From: Candidatus Howiella intestinavium
GTDB taxonomy: Bacteria; Bacillota; Clostridia; Oscillospirales; Acutalibacteraceae
DNA length: 64,000 bases
Direction of reading: 5' to 3'
Assembly: GCA_904420585.1 (NCBI GenBank)
Contig: CAJFVX010000024.1
Span: 1-64,000, forward strand
The notes under the pieces are model-generated. The model saw only the letters and a program-made list of their open reading frames with translations. It was not told the origin of the DNA and ran no database searches. Below, piece after piece: positions 1-8,494 of the stretch. The translations under genes and the position numbers were made by a program. The first letter of the stretch is position 1; every line of letters begins with the position of its first letter.

Positions 1-85
1 AGAAGGAGGGACTCGAACCCTCGCGCCGGTTGCCCGACCTACGCCCTTAGCAGGGGCGCCTCGTCACCAACTTGAGTACTTCTCC
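1..85 (-). tRNA. tRNA-Ser(GCT), 3' end cut by window edge
   Basis: Read on the minus strand, the 7-nt acceptor 5' strand GGAGAAG (85-79) would pair with CTTCTCC, of which only part is present before the window begins. The anticodon loop is CTGCTAA, giving anticodon GCT for AGC/AGU serine codons. A long variable arm, typical of tRNA-Ser, and the T-loop GGTTCGAGTCC are visible. It lies 43 nt downstream of tRNA-Ser(TGA) and is probably co-transcribed with it. Confidence 0.9.
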
Positions 86-128
86 GTGTTGTAACGTCTA
101 TAAAAAATATGCAGTTTGTTGGAGAGAT

Positions 129-215
129 TGGCGGAGAGAGAGGGATTCGAACCCCCGGCCCTTGCGGGTCACTGGTTTTCAAGACCAGCTCCATAAACCA
201 CTCGGACATCTCTCC
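129..215 (-). tRNA. tRNA-Ser(TGA)
   Basis: The minus strand folds with acceptor GGAGAGA/TCTCTCC, anticodon loop CTTGAAA (anticodon TGA, UCA/UCG codons), a long variable arm and T-loop GGTTCGAATCC. The 3' CCA is encoded (131-129) after discriminator G. It is the first of two tandem tRNA-Ser genes. Confidence 0.95.
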
Positions 216-231
216 GAAAAGCGGCCTCATT

Positions 232-260
232 ATTGTAGCACAGGCCACCGCCTTTGTCAA
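232..260 (-). promoter_or_regulatory. Promoter of the tRNA-Ser pair
   Basis: On the minus strand TTGACA (260-255), a 17-nt spacer and TACAAT (237-232) form a near-consensus vegetative promoter 16 nt upstream of the tRNA-Ser(TGA) 5' end. Confidence 0.8.
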
Positions 261-386
261 CTTCTTTTTTGGGAAAATCGACGGGTTTTCTCCGGGCTTT
301 AAAGTTTCAACACTGTCTTTTCCCGGAAAAATTCGGACTCCAATGGATCGGCAGAGTGGATTTTTGCCGGAAAGACCGGAAAACAG

Positions 387-415
387 TTGCGCCCCGGGGG
401 AATTTCAGTTAAAAT
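387..415 (+). promoter_or_regulatory. Candidate promoter of the metF operon
   Basis: TTGCGC (387-392), a 17-nt spacer and TAAAAT (410-415) precede metF by about 70 nt. No S-box or other recognised riboswitch is seen between it and the start codon. Confidence 0.5.
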
Positions 416-487
416 ATAAGAATACTTTGGCCTGGGCGCGGCGGTATGGATCCCGCCAGCGGCAGAAAGCCGGAAAGAAGGGATATT

Positions 488-1375
488 ATGCGTATTGCAG
501 ACTTATATAAGCAAAAGCGGCCGGTGGTGTCGCTGGAAATTTTTCCACCCAAGAAGGACCAGGGGCCTGAGAGCATCCTGGATACCCTGGAGGCCATGAC
601 CGACCTGCGCCCGGACTTTATCAGCGTGACCTACAGCGCCGGCGGCAGCGGCGGCAGCGATATCACCCTGGATATCGCCGGTATCATCAAGGAGCGCTAC
701 GGCGTGGAGGCTCTGCCCCATTTGACCTGTATCCAGTCCACGCCCCAGGCGGTGGAAGAACGATTGGACAAGCTGCTGAGCAAGGGACTTCAAAATGTCA
801 TGGCCCTGCGGGGCGATCTGCCGGCCGACGGCAGCCTTCCGCCCGAGGGGGCCTATACCTACGCCAAGGATCTGATCGCCGCCATCAAGGCCCGGCATCC
901 CGAACTCTGCATAGGCGGGGCGGCCTATGCGGAAGGGCATATCACCTGCGACAGCATGGAGGAAAACCTGTCCCACCTGCGGCAGAAGGAGGAGGCGGGG
1001 GCCGACTTCTTTGTCACCCAGCTCTTTTTTGACAACGAGATGTTCTACCGCTTCCACGAGGCCGCCCGGAAGGCGGGGATAAAGGCGCCCATTTCGGCCG
1101 GCGTCATGCCCATCCTGGGACGCAGCCAGATTCAGAAGATGATTTTTATGTGCGGCGCGTCCCTGCCATCCCGCATTATCCGCATCCTCAATAAATATGA
1201 AAACGACCCCGACGGCCTGGTCAAGGCGGGCATCGAATACTCCAGCGAGCAGCTCCAGGGCCTGGCGGCCCATGGGGCCGACGGGCTGCATATCTACTCC
1301 ATGAACCGGCCGGCCATCGCCCGGGGCAACCTGGCCGCCATCCGGCAGGGGGGAGCGGAGGCCGCCCGTGTATAG
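488..1375 (+). CDS. metF: Methylenetetrahydrofolate reductase
   Basis: This 295-residue flavoprotein reduces 5,10-methylene-THF to 5-methyl-THF, the methyl donor for methionine synthase. The N-terminal VSLEIFPPK carries the family's catalytic Glu (Glu17), and the (beta/alpha)8 core includes FVTQLFFDNEMFYRF and SAGVMPI, both typical of MetF. The length matches bacterial MetF without a regulatory domain. ATG 488 was chosen over an in-frame ATG at 446 because it has a purine-rich site (GAAAGAAGGG) at proper distance and begins at the conserved N terminus. The 3' end overlaps the next gene by 8 nt, so it heads a three-gene operon that delivers methyl groups directly to MetH. Confidence 0.95.
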   Translation: MRIADLYKQKRPVVSLEIFPPKKDQGPESILDTLEAMTDLRPDFISVTYSAGGSGGSDITLDIAGIIKERYGVEALPHLTCIQSTPQAVEERLDKLLSKGLQNVMALRGDLPADGSLPPEGAYTYAKDLIAAIKARHPELCIGGAAYAEGHITCDSMEENLSHLRQKEEAGADFFVTQLFFDNEMFYRFHEAARKAGIKAPISAGVMPILGRSQIQKMIFMCGASLPSRIIRILNKYENDPDGLVKAGIEYSSEQLQGLAAHGADGLHIYSMNRPAIARGNLAAIRQGGAEAARV

Positions 1376-2057
1376 GATTGACCGGGCAGAGGCGCTGCGG
1401 TATCTGGGCTACCGGGGACAGGCTATAGAGCCCCAACTGGACGCCCTGATTGACGACTGTATGGAAGAATGCCTGCAGATCGCCCGGCCCCGTTCGGTCT
1501 GGCGGCGGTTTGAGGTGTCCTTTCCCGAAGGGGAGGCGGATGTGACCCTGCCGGCGGCCGGTTTTGCCCTGCCGGGGCGGGATATCCGGGCTCATCTGTC
1601 CGGCTGCGGGGCCTGTTATCTTCTGGCCGCCACCCTGGGGGTGGAAATCGACGCCGCCATTCGGCGGTACGAAGCGGGAGATTTGACCCGTTCCCTGATT
1701 CTGGACGCCTGCGCCACCTGCCTTATCGAATCGGTCTGTGACGAGGCCGAGACCGCCATCCGCAGCCAGGCCGCTAAAGCGGGGAAGGGACTGACAAGCC
1801 GGTACAGCCCGGGCTACGGCGACTTGCCCATAGAAATCCAGCCCCGCTTTACGGCTCTGCTGGATACCCCCCGCCGCATCGGCCTCTATTGCAGCGGCAG
1901 CTACATTCTCATGCCCCGCAAGTCGGTGACAGCCGTCCTGGGCCTGCGGGACGAACCTGCCGGCCGTACAGAAGAGCGGCGGGGCTGCGGCCGCCGGTGT
2001 GTCGACTGCCGCCTAAAAGACTGCTTATACCGGAAGGAGGATGCGCCTTGCGCATAA
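1368..2057 (+). CDS. Methionine synthase reactivation-domain protein (stand-alone)
   Basis: The 229-residue product resembles the C-terminal activation domain of cobalamin-dependent MetH, which binds AdoMet and re-methylates cob(II)alamin. Visible family features are RYSPGYGDLPI (central AdoMet-binding strand), the SGCGACYLLAATLG and DACATCLIESVCDEAE helices, and GLYCSGSYILMPRKSV. The C terminus carries a Cys cluster, CGRRCVDCRLKDC, that may bind a metal. The start is GTG 1368, inside the end of metF, and the stop overlaps metH by 10 nt. Its separation from the catalytic subunit fits the missing fourth module of the downstream MetH. It must act in trans, presumably with a flavodoxin or ferredoxin partner. 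Confidence 0.88.
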   Translation: MYRIDRAEALRYLGYRGQAIEPQLDALIDDCMEECLQIARPRSVWRRFEVSFPEGEADVTLPAAGFALPGRDIRAHLSGCGACYLLAATLGVEIDAAIRRYEAGDLTRSLILDACATCLIESVCDEAETAIRSQAAKAGKGLTSRYSPGYGDLPIEIQPRFTALLDTPRRIGLYCSGSYILMPRKSVTAVLGLRDEPAGRTEERRGCGRRCVDCRLKDCLYRKEDAPCA

Positions 2058-4456
2058 CTGAACAGATAAAAGATGGCTTTCTGCTTTTTGACGGGGCTAT
2101 GGGTACCATGCTCCAGCGGGCGGGGGTGGCGCCGGGCCAGCTTCCCGAGCTTTTGAACCTGACCGACCCCGGCCTGATTACAAGCATCCACAAGGCCTAT
2201 GTGGAGGCCGGCTGCCAGGTGGCATCGGCCAATACCTTCGGGGCCAACAGCCTGAAGCTTGCCGGCAGCGGACACACGGTGGAAGAGGTGGTAAAGGCGG
2301 GCATCGCCTGTGCCAAGGCGTCGGGCGCCCGCTGGACGGCCCTGGACTTAGGCCCCACCGGGCAGCTTCTGGAGCCCATGGGCACCCTTTCCTTTGAAAA
2401 GGCCTACGACCTCTATGCCGAGCAGATAAAGGCCGGCGCCGCCGCAGGGGCCGACCTCATTCTCATAGAAACCATTTCGGATTTATATGAGGCCAAGGCC
2501 GCCATACTGGCCGCCCGGGAACTGACCGACCTGCCGGTATTCTGCACCCTGACCTTTGAAGAAGGCCAGCGTACCTTTATCGGCGCCGACCCCCTGACCG
2601 CCGCCGTGGCCCTGAACGCCTGGGGGGTGGACGCCCTGGGGGTCAACTGCTCCCTGGGGCCGAAGGAGCTGCTGCCGGTGGTGGAAACCCTGCTTACCTA
2701 CGCCAAGGTGCCGGTGATGGTGCAGGCCAACGCCGGGCTGCCCCGGGAAGAGAATGGCCGCACGGTTTACGACATCGGGCCGGAGGACTACGCCGCCGCC
2801 GTGGAGCTTATGCTGGAAAAGGGCGTGCACATTGTGGGGGGCTGCTGCGGCACCGACCCGACCTACATGGCCCGCCTGCACAGCCTGCTGGAGGGCCGCC
2901 GGCCGGTGGAGACCCATCCCCGGACGGTCACGGCCGCCTGTTCGGGCACCACGACCTGCCTGCTGGACGGCCGGGTGTCGGTCATCGGGGAGCGCATCAA
3001 CCCCACCGGCAAGAAGCGGCTGAAGGAGGCCCTGCGGGAGGGGCGGATGGATTATATCATCGGGGAGGCCATCGACCAGACCAACGCCGGGGCCGACCTG
3101 CTGGACGTCAACGTAGGGCTGCCTGAGCTGGACGAGCCGGCTATGCTGGCAAAGGTTATCCGGGAGGTGCAGGGGGTCACCGCCCTGCCGCTGCAAATCG
3201 ACAGCTCCGACCCCGCCGCCATCGAGGCGGGAGTGCGGTGCTATTGCGGCAAGCCCATTATCAATTCGGTCAATGGCAAGAAAGAGACCATGGAACAGAT
3301 TTTCCCCATTGTCAAGAAGTACGGGGCCCTGGTCATCGGCCTGACGCTGGATGAAAAGGGCATCCCCCCCACAGCCGAGGAGCGGCTGGCTATAGCGGCC
3401 CGGATTCTGGAAACGGCCGAAAGCTACGGCATCCCCCGGGAGGATCTGCTCATCGACTGTTTGGTGCTGACCGCTTCGGCCCAGCAGGAGCAGGTGCTGG
3501 AGACCCTGAAGGCCATCAAGCTGGTCAAGAGCCGGCTGGGACTCAAGACGGTGCTGGGGGTCAGCAACGTATCCTTCGGCCTGCCCAATCGGCCCCTGCT
3601 CAACAGCACCTACCTGGCCGCCGCCTTTGGAGCGGGGCTGGACGCGCCGATTATCAATCCCATGTCGGCCGAAATCATGCGGGTGGTGGATACCTTCCGG
3701 GTGCTGGACAACGAGGACAAGGACGCCGCCGCCTATATCGCCAAGTATACCGGTACCGAAACGGCCGCAGCCGCTGCGCCTGTCCCACCGGCCGGCCAGG
3801 CGGGAGCGCCGGCTGTCCCACCGGCCGCCGAGACCCTGACCCTCTACGACTGCATCGTCCAGGGGCGCAGGGAGGAGGCGGTGCGCAAGACCACCGCCCT
3901 GCTGGAGAGCGGGGACGCCCTGGAGATTATCGACGGGCAGTTTGTGCCTGCGTTGGACTATGTGGGGGATCGGTTCGAGAAGGGAAAGCTGTTCCTGCCC
4001 CAGCTGATGCAGTCGGCCCAGGCGGTGAAGGCGGCCTTCTCGGTCATCAAGGCCCACAACGACGCGGCGGGCCGGCAGGGGGAAGCCCGGGGAAAAATCC
4101 TGCTGGCCACCGTCCAGGGGGACATTCACGACATCGGCAAAAATATAGTAAAGATGATGCTGGAAAACTACGGCTACGACGTGGTGGACCTGGGCAAGGA
4201 CGTGCCGGTGGAGCAGGTGGTGGAAGAGACCCTGAAGCAGCAAATCCCCCTGGTGGGCCTCAGTGCCCTGATGACCACTACGGTAAAAAGCATGCAGGAA
4301 ACCATCGAGGCCCTGCGGGCCGCCGGGGCGGCCTGCAGGGTGATGGTGGGCGGCGCGGTGCTCAACGAGGAGTACGCCGCCATGGTGGGCGCCGACTACT
4401 ACGCCAAGGATGCCCAGGCCAGCGTCCGCATCGCCAACGAATTTTTCGGCGGATAG
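2048..4456 (+). CDS. metH: Cobalamin-dependent methionine synthase lacking the activation domain
   Basis: This 802-residue protein transfers methyl from 5-methyl-THF through cobalamin to homocysteine. Modules in order: homocysteine/zinc domain (about 1-290, ligands Cys201 in VNCSLGP and Cys266/Cys267 in GGCCGT); pterin-binding domain (about 310-590, IGERINPTGKK, DVNVGLPE); helical cap (about 620-680); B12 Rossmann domain with DIHDIGKN, where His694 is the lower axial cobalt ligand. Full MetH is about 1,200 residues; the AdoMet activation module is absent here and encoded just upstream. Start TTG 2048 has GGAGG 7 nt away and opens the conserved N terminus; a longer ATG-started frame from 1889 is antecedent read-through. 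A Pro/Ala-rich linker lies near residues 578-605. Confidence 0.94.
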   Translation: MRITEQIKDGFLLFDGAMGTMLQRAGVAPGQLPELLNLTDPGLITSIHKAYVEAGCQVASANTFGANSLKLAGSGHTVEEVVKAGIACAKASGARWTALDLGPTGQLLEPMGTLSFEKAYDLYAEQIKAGAAAGADLILIETISDLYEAKAAILAARELTDLPVFCTLTFEEGQRTFIGADPLTAAVALNAWGVDALGVNCSLGPKELLPVVETLLTYAKVPVMVQANAGLPREENGRTVYDIGPEDYAAAVELMLEKGVHIVGGCCGTDPTYMARLHSLLEGRRPVETHPRTVTAACSGTTTCLLDGRVSVIGERINPTGKKRLKEALREGRMDYIIGEAIDQTNAGADLLDVNVGLPELDEPAMLAKVIREVQGVTALPLQIDSSDPAAIEAGVRCYCGKPIINSVNGKKETMEQIFPIVKKYGALVIGLTLDEKGIPPTAEERLAIAARILETAESYGIPREDLLIDCLVLTASAQQEQVLETLKAIKLVKSRLGLKTVLGVSNVSFGLPNRPLLNSTYLAAAFGAGLDAPIINPMSAEIMRVVDTFRVLDNEDKDAAAYIAKYTGTETAAAAAPVPPAGQAGAPAVPPAAETLTLYDCIVQGRREEAVRKTTALLESGDALEIIDGQFVPALDYVGDRFEKGKLFLPQLMQSAQAVKAAFSVIKAHNDAAGRQGEARGKILLATVQGDIHDIGKNIVKMMLENYGYDVVDLGKDVPVEQVVEETLKQQIPLVGLSALMTTTVKSMQETIEALRAAGAACRVMVGGAVLNEEYAAMVGADYYAKDAQASVRIANEFFGG

Positions 4457-4502
4457 GCAAAAAAGAAGGAGCCGCCTTATCATAAACGCAGGACCGCTTT
4501 TT

Positions 4503-4631
4503 ATGAACAAGAACGGTTCCCCTTTAAAATGCTTCAGATGCGGCGGCTCTGTCAGGATGCACAGGTACCCAAAGAAAAAGCTGCGCCCTTTTGCCTGCGG
4601 GGGTTATATCAAGGCGGACTGGAGTGCTTAA
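4503..4631 (+). CDS. Possible 42-residue Cys-motif peptide
   Basis: An ATG at 4503 opens a 42-codon frame with CFRCGG and a later FACGGY, ending one base before the terminator stem at 4632. It may be a tiny zinc-binding peptide, but there is no clear ribosome site and I recognise no family. Chance reading in the metH 3' region is at least as likely. Confidence 0.2.
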   Translation: MNKNGSPLKCFRCGGSVRMHRYPKKKLRPFACGGYIKADWSA

Positions 4632-4678
4632 GGGACAGCCCGATCACAGCAGATGTGGTCGGGCTGTCCCTATTTTTA
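4632..4678 (+). terminator. Intrinsic terminator of the met operon
   Basis: A 17-bp stem (4632-4648 with 4654-4670, one G-T pair) with a 5-nt loop is followed by TATTTTTA. It closes the metF-metH operon. From 4679 to 4998 I see no convincing gene; the 85-codon frame at 4745-5002 has no coding character. Confidence 0.9.
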
Positions 4679-4998
4679 TGATTGCCGCAGCCAAGATTTT
4701 TTCAAACAGCTGAATAAGGTATAGCGCCAGGCGGAGCCAAACAGATGGGAACGGCTGTAAATGCAATATATAAAAGGGATGAAGGGGAGAAATGGCGGCA
4801 TACTAGGAAAGGTTTAAGCCCATACATATCAAATATGCGTGCAGTAAAAACTTCCAAAAACAAATTTCCAGCCCCGGCGGCTTCGGGCTTTGGAAACGCA
4901 ATGCGCCAGCATGTTCCGCCCAAAGGGATAATTCCCTTTATAGCCGGCGGATTTCGAGGCAGATTAAATAAGGCAAGCTGTTTTTGGGAGTGTAAACA

Positions 4999-6249
4999 AT
5001 GAAACTGACAGCAAAAAAAATCATCAAACCTATATTTACAGCCGCCAGCCTGCTTTCCACGGCCGTGCTGACGTTAGCCTATCTTTTCGGCAACCATCTT
5101 CCCGACCATTTCCAGGTTGTGGAGGGCAGCAGCCTGACCTTTCAGCATATGCCCGTCCGGGCTGTCTACAACGACAGCGCCCTCTCCCAGGCTGAACTGG
5201 GGGACACCGCCCTGGCCGGCAGCGAATACAGCGTGGACCTAAAGCTGTTCGGGATTATCCCCGTCAAGGAAGCCCAGGTGGACGTGGTGGGCCAGATGTA
5301 TGTGGTGCCGTCGGGGACCACCTTCGGCATCAAAATCTTTACCGAGGGCGTGCTGGTGGTGGGGATGAGCGATGTGGACGGAAAAGAGGGCCTGAGCAAC
5401 CCCGCCAAGAACGCCGGTATTAAGGAAGGGGATATTATTCTGTCCATCGACGGCCAGACGGTCAGCAGCAATGAAGACGTGGCGGCCGTCATCGAAAAAA
5501 GCGAGGGCCGTTCCCTGCGCATGGAGCTCCAGCGGGACAATATGACCTTTACGGTGGCCTTTACCCCCGTTTTGTCGGCTACGGAAGATAAGTACAAGGC
5601 CGGCTTATGGGTGCGGGACAGCTCGGCCGGCATCGGCACCCTTACCTTCTATGACCCGGCCACCGGCATTGCAGCCGGTCTGGGACACGGCATCTGCGAT
5701 GTGGATACTGGTGACCTGCTGCTCTTGAGTTCAGGAGAACTGGTTGGGGCGAAAATCCATAATGTGGTGAAGGGAAAAGCGGGCTCGCCGGGCGAGCTGC
5801 GGGGGCAGTTTACCGACGGTACTCTGGGGAACCTGCTGATGAACGGGGAAACCGGCGTATACGGCCGCACGGCCGATTTGTCTGCCAGCGGCCAATGGAT
5901 GAAAATCGCCATGAAACAGGAGGTCGAAACAGGGCCGGCGCAGATTCTGACAACCATCGACGACGGAGAGCCCCGGCTTTACGACTGCGAAATCGAAAAA
6001 GTGCATTTTAACGACGAGAGCCTGACGCAGAATATGGTAATCCGCGTCACCGACCCGGAACTTTTGGAGGCCACCGGCGGCATTGTACAGGGCATGAGCG
6101 GCAGCCCCATTATTCAAAATGACTGTTTGGCAGGGGCCGTAACCCATGTTTTTGTCAATGACCCCACCAAGGGATATGGCATTTTCGCCGAGAACATGTA
6201 TAATTCCGCAAAATCCGTGGCGGGCGCGTCAGCCCAAAAAGCGTCCTGA
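4999..6249 (+). CDS. spoIVB: SpoIVB, PDZ-containing S55 signalling peptidase
   Basis: This 416-residue serine protease is made in the forespore and secreted into the intermembrane space, where in Bacillus it cleaves SpoIVFA to trigger pro-sigma-K processing. An uncleaved signal/TM segment covers about 9-31, a PDZ domain about 105-190 (NAGIKEGDIILSIDGQ), and the S55 domain follows with GLGHGICDVDTG (His230) and GMSGSPIIQ (Ser367/Ser369). Length and motifs match SpoIVB. It lies directly upstream of spo0A, the conserved Firmicute arrangement. Together with the SpoIVFA/FB-like pair at 13.8-15.4 kb, the window encodes most of the Bacillus-style sigma-K checkpoint. A possible forespore -10 box CATACTA sits at 4799-4805, without a clear -35. 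Confidence 0.96.
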   Translation: MKLTAKKIIKPIFTAASLLSTAVLTLAYLFGNHLPDHFQVVEGSSLTFQHMPVRAVYNDSALSQAELGDTALAGSEYSVDLKLFGIIPVKEAQVDVVGQMYVVPSGTTFGIKIFTEGVLVVGMSDVDGKEGLSNPAKNAGIKEGDIILSIDGQTVSSNEDVAAVIEKSEGRSLRMELQRDNMTFTVAFTPVLSATEDKYKAGLWVRDSSAGIGTLTFYDPATGIAAGLGHGICDVDTGDLLLLSSGELVGAKIHNVVKGKAGSPGELRGQFTDGTLGNLLMNGETGVYGRTADLSASGQWMKIAMKQEVETGPAQILTTIDDGEPRLYDCEIEKVHFNDESLTQNMVIRVTDPELLEATGGIVQGMSGSPIIQNDCLAGAVTHVFVNDPTKGYGIFAENMYNSAKSVAGASAQKAS

Positions 6250-6312
6250 GCATACCTTCTGTTAAATTCTTACAAACTTGGTAATATTTTCAAGTTTATA
6301 CCGCGCGGCTAC

Positions 6313-6341
6313 TTGAAAGCCGTCTAAATATATGGTAAATT
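6313..6341 (+). promoter_or_regulatory. Candidate spo0A promoter
   Basis: TTGAAA (6313-6318), a 17-nt spacer and TAAATT (6336-6341) lie 36 nt before the spo0A start. A 7-bp dyad AAACTTG (6274-6280)/CAAGTTT (6291-6297) sits just upstream and could be an operator or a weak hairpin. No clear 0A box (TGTCGAA) was found. Confidence 0.45.
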
Positions 6342-6376
6342 ATTCCATGCAATCAAAGGAAACGGAGGAAGAATGC

Positions 6377-7150
6377 ATGGAAAAGAAGTTAAAGGTGCTC
6401 ATTGCGGATGATACCACGGGATTTGGTCAGATTTGCGCGAATGTGCTGAAAACCTACGGGATGGAGGTCAGCCTCTGCCCCAAGGACGGCATGGCTGTGC
6501 TGGAGGAGATAAAGACCCAGCATCCCGACGTGGTGCTGGCCGATGTGTTTATGCCAGGCCTGGATGTGCTGGGGGTGCTGCGGGGGCTGGAGAGCATGGA
6601 CAAAAAGAGCCGGCCCATGGTCATGGCCATGTCCAGCTATGACAACGCCCGTCTGGAAATCGAGACCCTTTCGGCCGGGGCCAGCTACTATTTTCTCAAG
6701 CCCTTTGACATGAACGTGCTGGCCGAGCGGATTATCCAGCTCTCGGGCTGGAAGAACGAGCCGGCGGAACTGCCCGGCAAAACGGTTTCCTCCGAACCGG
6801 ATTTGGAACTGATGGTGACCGAAATCATCCATCAAATCGGCGTGCCCGCCCACATCAAGGGGTATCATTATCTGCGGGAGGCCATTATGCTGGCCGTCAA
6901 GGATTCGGAGATCATCAATTCAGTGACCAAGCAGCTCTATCCCACCGTGGCCAAAATGCACGATACCACCTCCTCCCGCGTGGAGCGGGCCATCCGGCAT
7001 GCCATCGAAGTGGCCTGGGACAGGGGGGATGTGGATGTGCTCAATTCCTATTTCGGCTACACCATCCACAACGGCCGGGGCAAGCCCACCAACAGCGAGT
7101 TTATCGCCATGATTGCGGATAAACTCCGCCTGCGGCTGAAAATCAGCTGA
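6377..7150 (+). CDS. spo0A: Sporulation master response regulator Spo0A
   Basis: The 257-residue product has an N-terminal receiver (acid pair Asp11/Asp12, phospho-acceptor Asp56 in [10 protein letters not shown], Ser86, Lys108 in FLKPF) and the C-terminal Spo0A DNA-binding domain ([52 protein letters not shown]). Phosphorylated Spo0A switches cells into sporulation and represses growth-phase genes. The start is ATG 6377 with GGAGG about 8 nt upstream; an in-frame ATG at 6332 precedes the ribosome site and is less likely. It follows spoIVB after 127 nt with its own candidate promoter. Confidence 0.98.
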   Translation: MEKKLKVLIADDTTGFGQICANVLKTYGMEVSLCPKDGMAVLEEIKTQHPDVVLADVFMPGLDVLGVLRGLESMDKKSRPMVMAMSSYDNARLEIETLSAGASYYFLKPFDMNVLAERIIQLSGWKNEPAELPGKTVSSEPDLELMVTEIIHQIGVPAHIKGYHYLREAIMLAVKDSEIINSVTKQLYPTVAKMHDTTSSRVERAIRHAIEVAWDRGDVDVLNSYFGYTIHNGRGKPTNSEFIAMIADKLRLRLKIS

Positions 7151-7221
7151 CGGAAAAATCACGGCGGACGGCGCCGCTGATTCCGCCGAAAAAGCAGGGA
7201 AATGAATATGAGGAAAAAGGG

Positions 7222-7275
7222 AAAGACGCCCGGATGCGGCCGTTAAACATACGGCAGACCGGGCGTCTTTATTGT
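7222..7275. terminator. Bidirectional terminator between spo0A and the DUF4364 gene
   Basis: AAAGACGCCCGG (7222-7233) pairs with CCGGGCGTCTTT (7259-7270). The A-rich left and T-rich right flanks let the stem terminate both converging transcripts. Confidence 0.85.
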
Positions 7276-7286
7276 TTTATCCCTGC

Positions 7287-7871
7287 CTAAAAGGAGATTT
7301 CCTCCGGCTCATAGGGCATTTCGTCATGGGTCATGAGTTCCACAACGCCGGTGTAAATGGCCGATGGGTCATCCAGAAAAATATTTTTCACGGTCTGAGC
7401 CTGCATTTCATCGGCCACCATCAGACGGATGGTCATAAGTTCGGCCCCCCGATCCATGACCGAGCAGCTGATGCAGTAGCCCCTTTCGGCCTTGGTGATT
7501 TCCACCTTGTTTTCCCGTTCCCGGCGCAGGCGGGTCAGCAGCTTGATGGCCGACTTGACCGCCTTCTCCCGCACGGTGACGGGCAGATCCCGCTGGAGGG
7601 TCTCCACAATGGCGCAGCCTGCGTCGGTGATTTCGTAGGCGTCCGCATCCCCGTCTGCAGGACGGATATTCCCTTGTTCGGTCAAATCCTGTATGGCCTG
7701 GCCCACCTCAAAATAGTTGGCCAGACCCTCGTAATGGAACAGTTCCTGAATCAGCTGGCCGGATATGGGCTGCCGGATGCTTCTCAGAATATAGCAGACC
7801 AGCAGGCGGATTTCGGTGCGGTTGATAAGCCCGCCGGGCTCCACGCCCGCGCGGAATGCGTCGAATTCCAT
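7287..7871 (-). CDS. DUF4364 family protein
   Basis: The 194-residue protein matches the clostridial DUF4364 family: an N-terminal winged-helix-like part (INRTEIRLLVCYILRS ... ALTDLTEQG-like helix, YEITDAGCAIVETL) followed by a beta-rich C-terminal half. The HTH-like start suggests a regulatory role, but no function is established. It is the last gene of a leftward set, 38 nt after the flavodoxin-family gene, and meets spo0A tail to tail. Confidence 0.8.
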   Translation of the reverse strand: MEFDAFRAGVEPGGLINRTEIRLLVCYILRSIRQPISGQLIQELFHYEGLANYFEVGQAIQDLTEQGNIRPADGDADAYEITDAGCAIVETLQRDLPVTVREKAVKSAIKLLTRLRRERENKVEITKAERGYCISCSVMDRGAELMTIRLMVADEMQAQTVKNIFLDDPSAIYTGVVELMTHDEMPYEPEEISF

Positions 7872-7909
7872 ATGTCACAATCCTTTCTGCCGTATAAAGC
7901 CCAGCCGTC

Positions 7910-8491
7910 TTACGCGTCCAACAGGGGCGGAATATCCGCCAGGGCCTGCTTCAGCCGCTCTGCCCGGTGGGCGGGGGAGAGGGGATGCCTGTCCAGGTTC
8001 CCCAGCAGGGCCGCGCCCTGGAACTTGCAGTTGGTCACCGTGAACATGGGGGCCAATTGCTCCAGCAGCAGGGAGCGGAAGTCCTTATCCGAACCGGCGG
8101 TAAAGAGCAATACCGCCTTTTTGGGCCGGGCGATGGGCGGCCGCATCTGTCGGTGAAACCGGGCGTTGAAGTAGACCTGGGTGCGGTCAATCATGGCCTT
8201 TAAGGGGGCGGGCAGGCCGGCGTTGTATACCGGCGCGGCCAGAATGAGCAGCCCGGTTTCCTCAAAGGCGGCGTAAAATTCTTTTAAATCGGGCAGGCGG
8301 CAGTCCGGGTTGGCTTTGCACCAGCCGCAGTCCACACAGGGGAGGGGGCGGAGACTGTAGGCGCTCAGCCGGCCGCAGTCTTCCATAGACAGCTTCTCTC
8401 TTTCCAAAAAGGCCTGCACAAGGGCTGCCGTAGGGCCGTCCGCATGGGGGGAGCCGAAGAGGATAAGGGGCCGCGCCGCGATGTTATCCAT
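7910..8491 (-). CDS. Flavodoxin-family NAD(P)H-dependent FMN oxidoreductase-like protein
   Basis: A 193-residue protein with a flavodoxin-like fold: LILFGSPHADGPT at the N terminus (FMN phosphate loop), the CVDCGWCKANPDC cysteine segment at about 52-64 seen in iron-sulfur flavoproteins, and LLILAAPVYNAGLPAPLKAMIDR (third strand and dimer helix). It probably binds FMN and moves electrons in the cytosol. The gene starts 3 nt after the pyrB stop, so it is translated from the pyrB transcript; the functional link to pyrimidine synthesis is not obvious. The Cys motif could hold a 4Fe-4S cluster. Confidence 0.8.
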   Translation of the reverse strand: MDNIAARPLILFGSPHADGPTAALVQAFLEREKLSMEDCGRLSAYSLRPLPCVDCGWCKANPDCRLPDLKEFYAAFEETGLLILAAPVYNAGLPAPLKAMIDRTQVYFNARFHRQMRPPIARPKKAVLLFTAGSDKDFRSLLLEQLAPMFTVTNCKFQGAALLGNLDRHPLSPAHRAERLKQALADIPPLLDA

Positions 8492-8494
8492 CTC

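Noticed and set aside
216-487. S-box or cobalamin riboswitch before metF
   Set aside because: None of the core elements of either class is present.
1889-2047. Longer MetH start at ATG 1889
   Set aside because: Would overlap the reactivation gene by 169 nt and add non-conserved residues; TTG 2048 has GGAGG and opens the conserved domain.
2483-4510. 675-codon open frame on the minus strand across metH
   Set aside because: Complement of a GC-rich coding gene; composition is His/Gln/Gly/Leu shadow and it lacks any family motif, whereas the plus strand is clearly MetH.
4745-5002. 85-codon frame before spoIVB
   Set aside because: No ribosome site, no coding-like composition, overlaps the spoIVB start; treated as intergenic.
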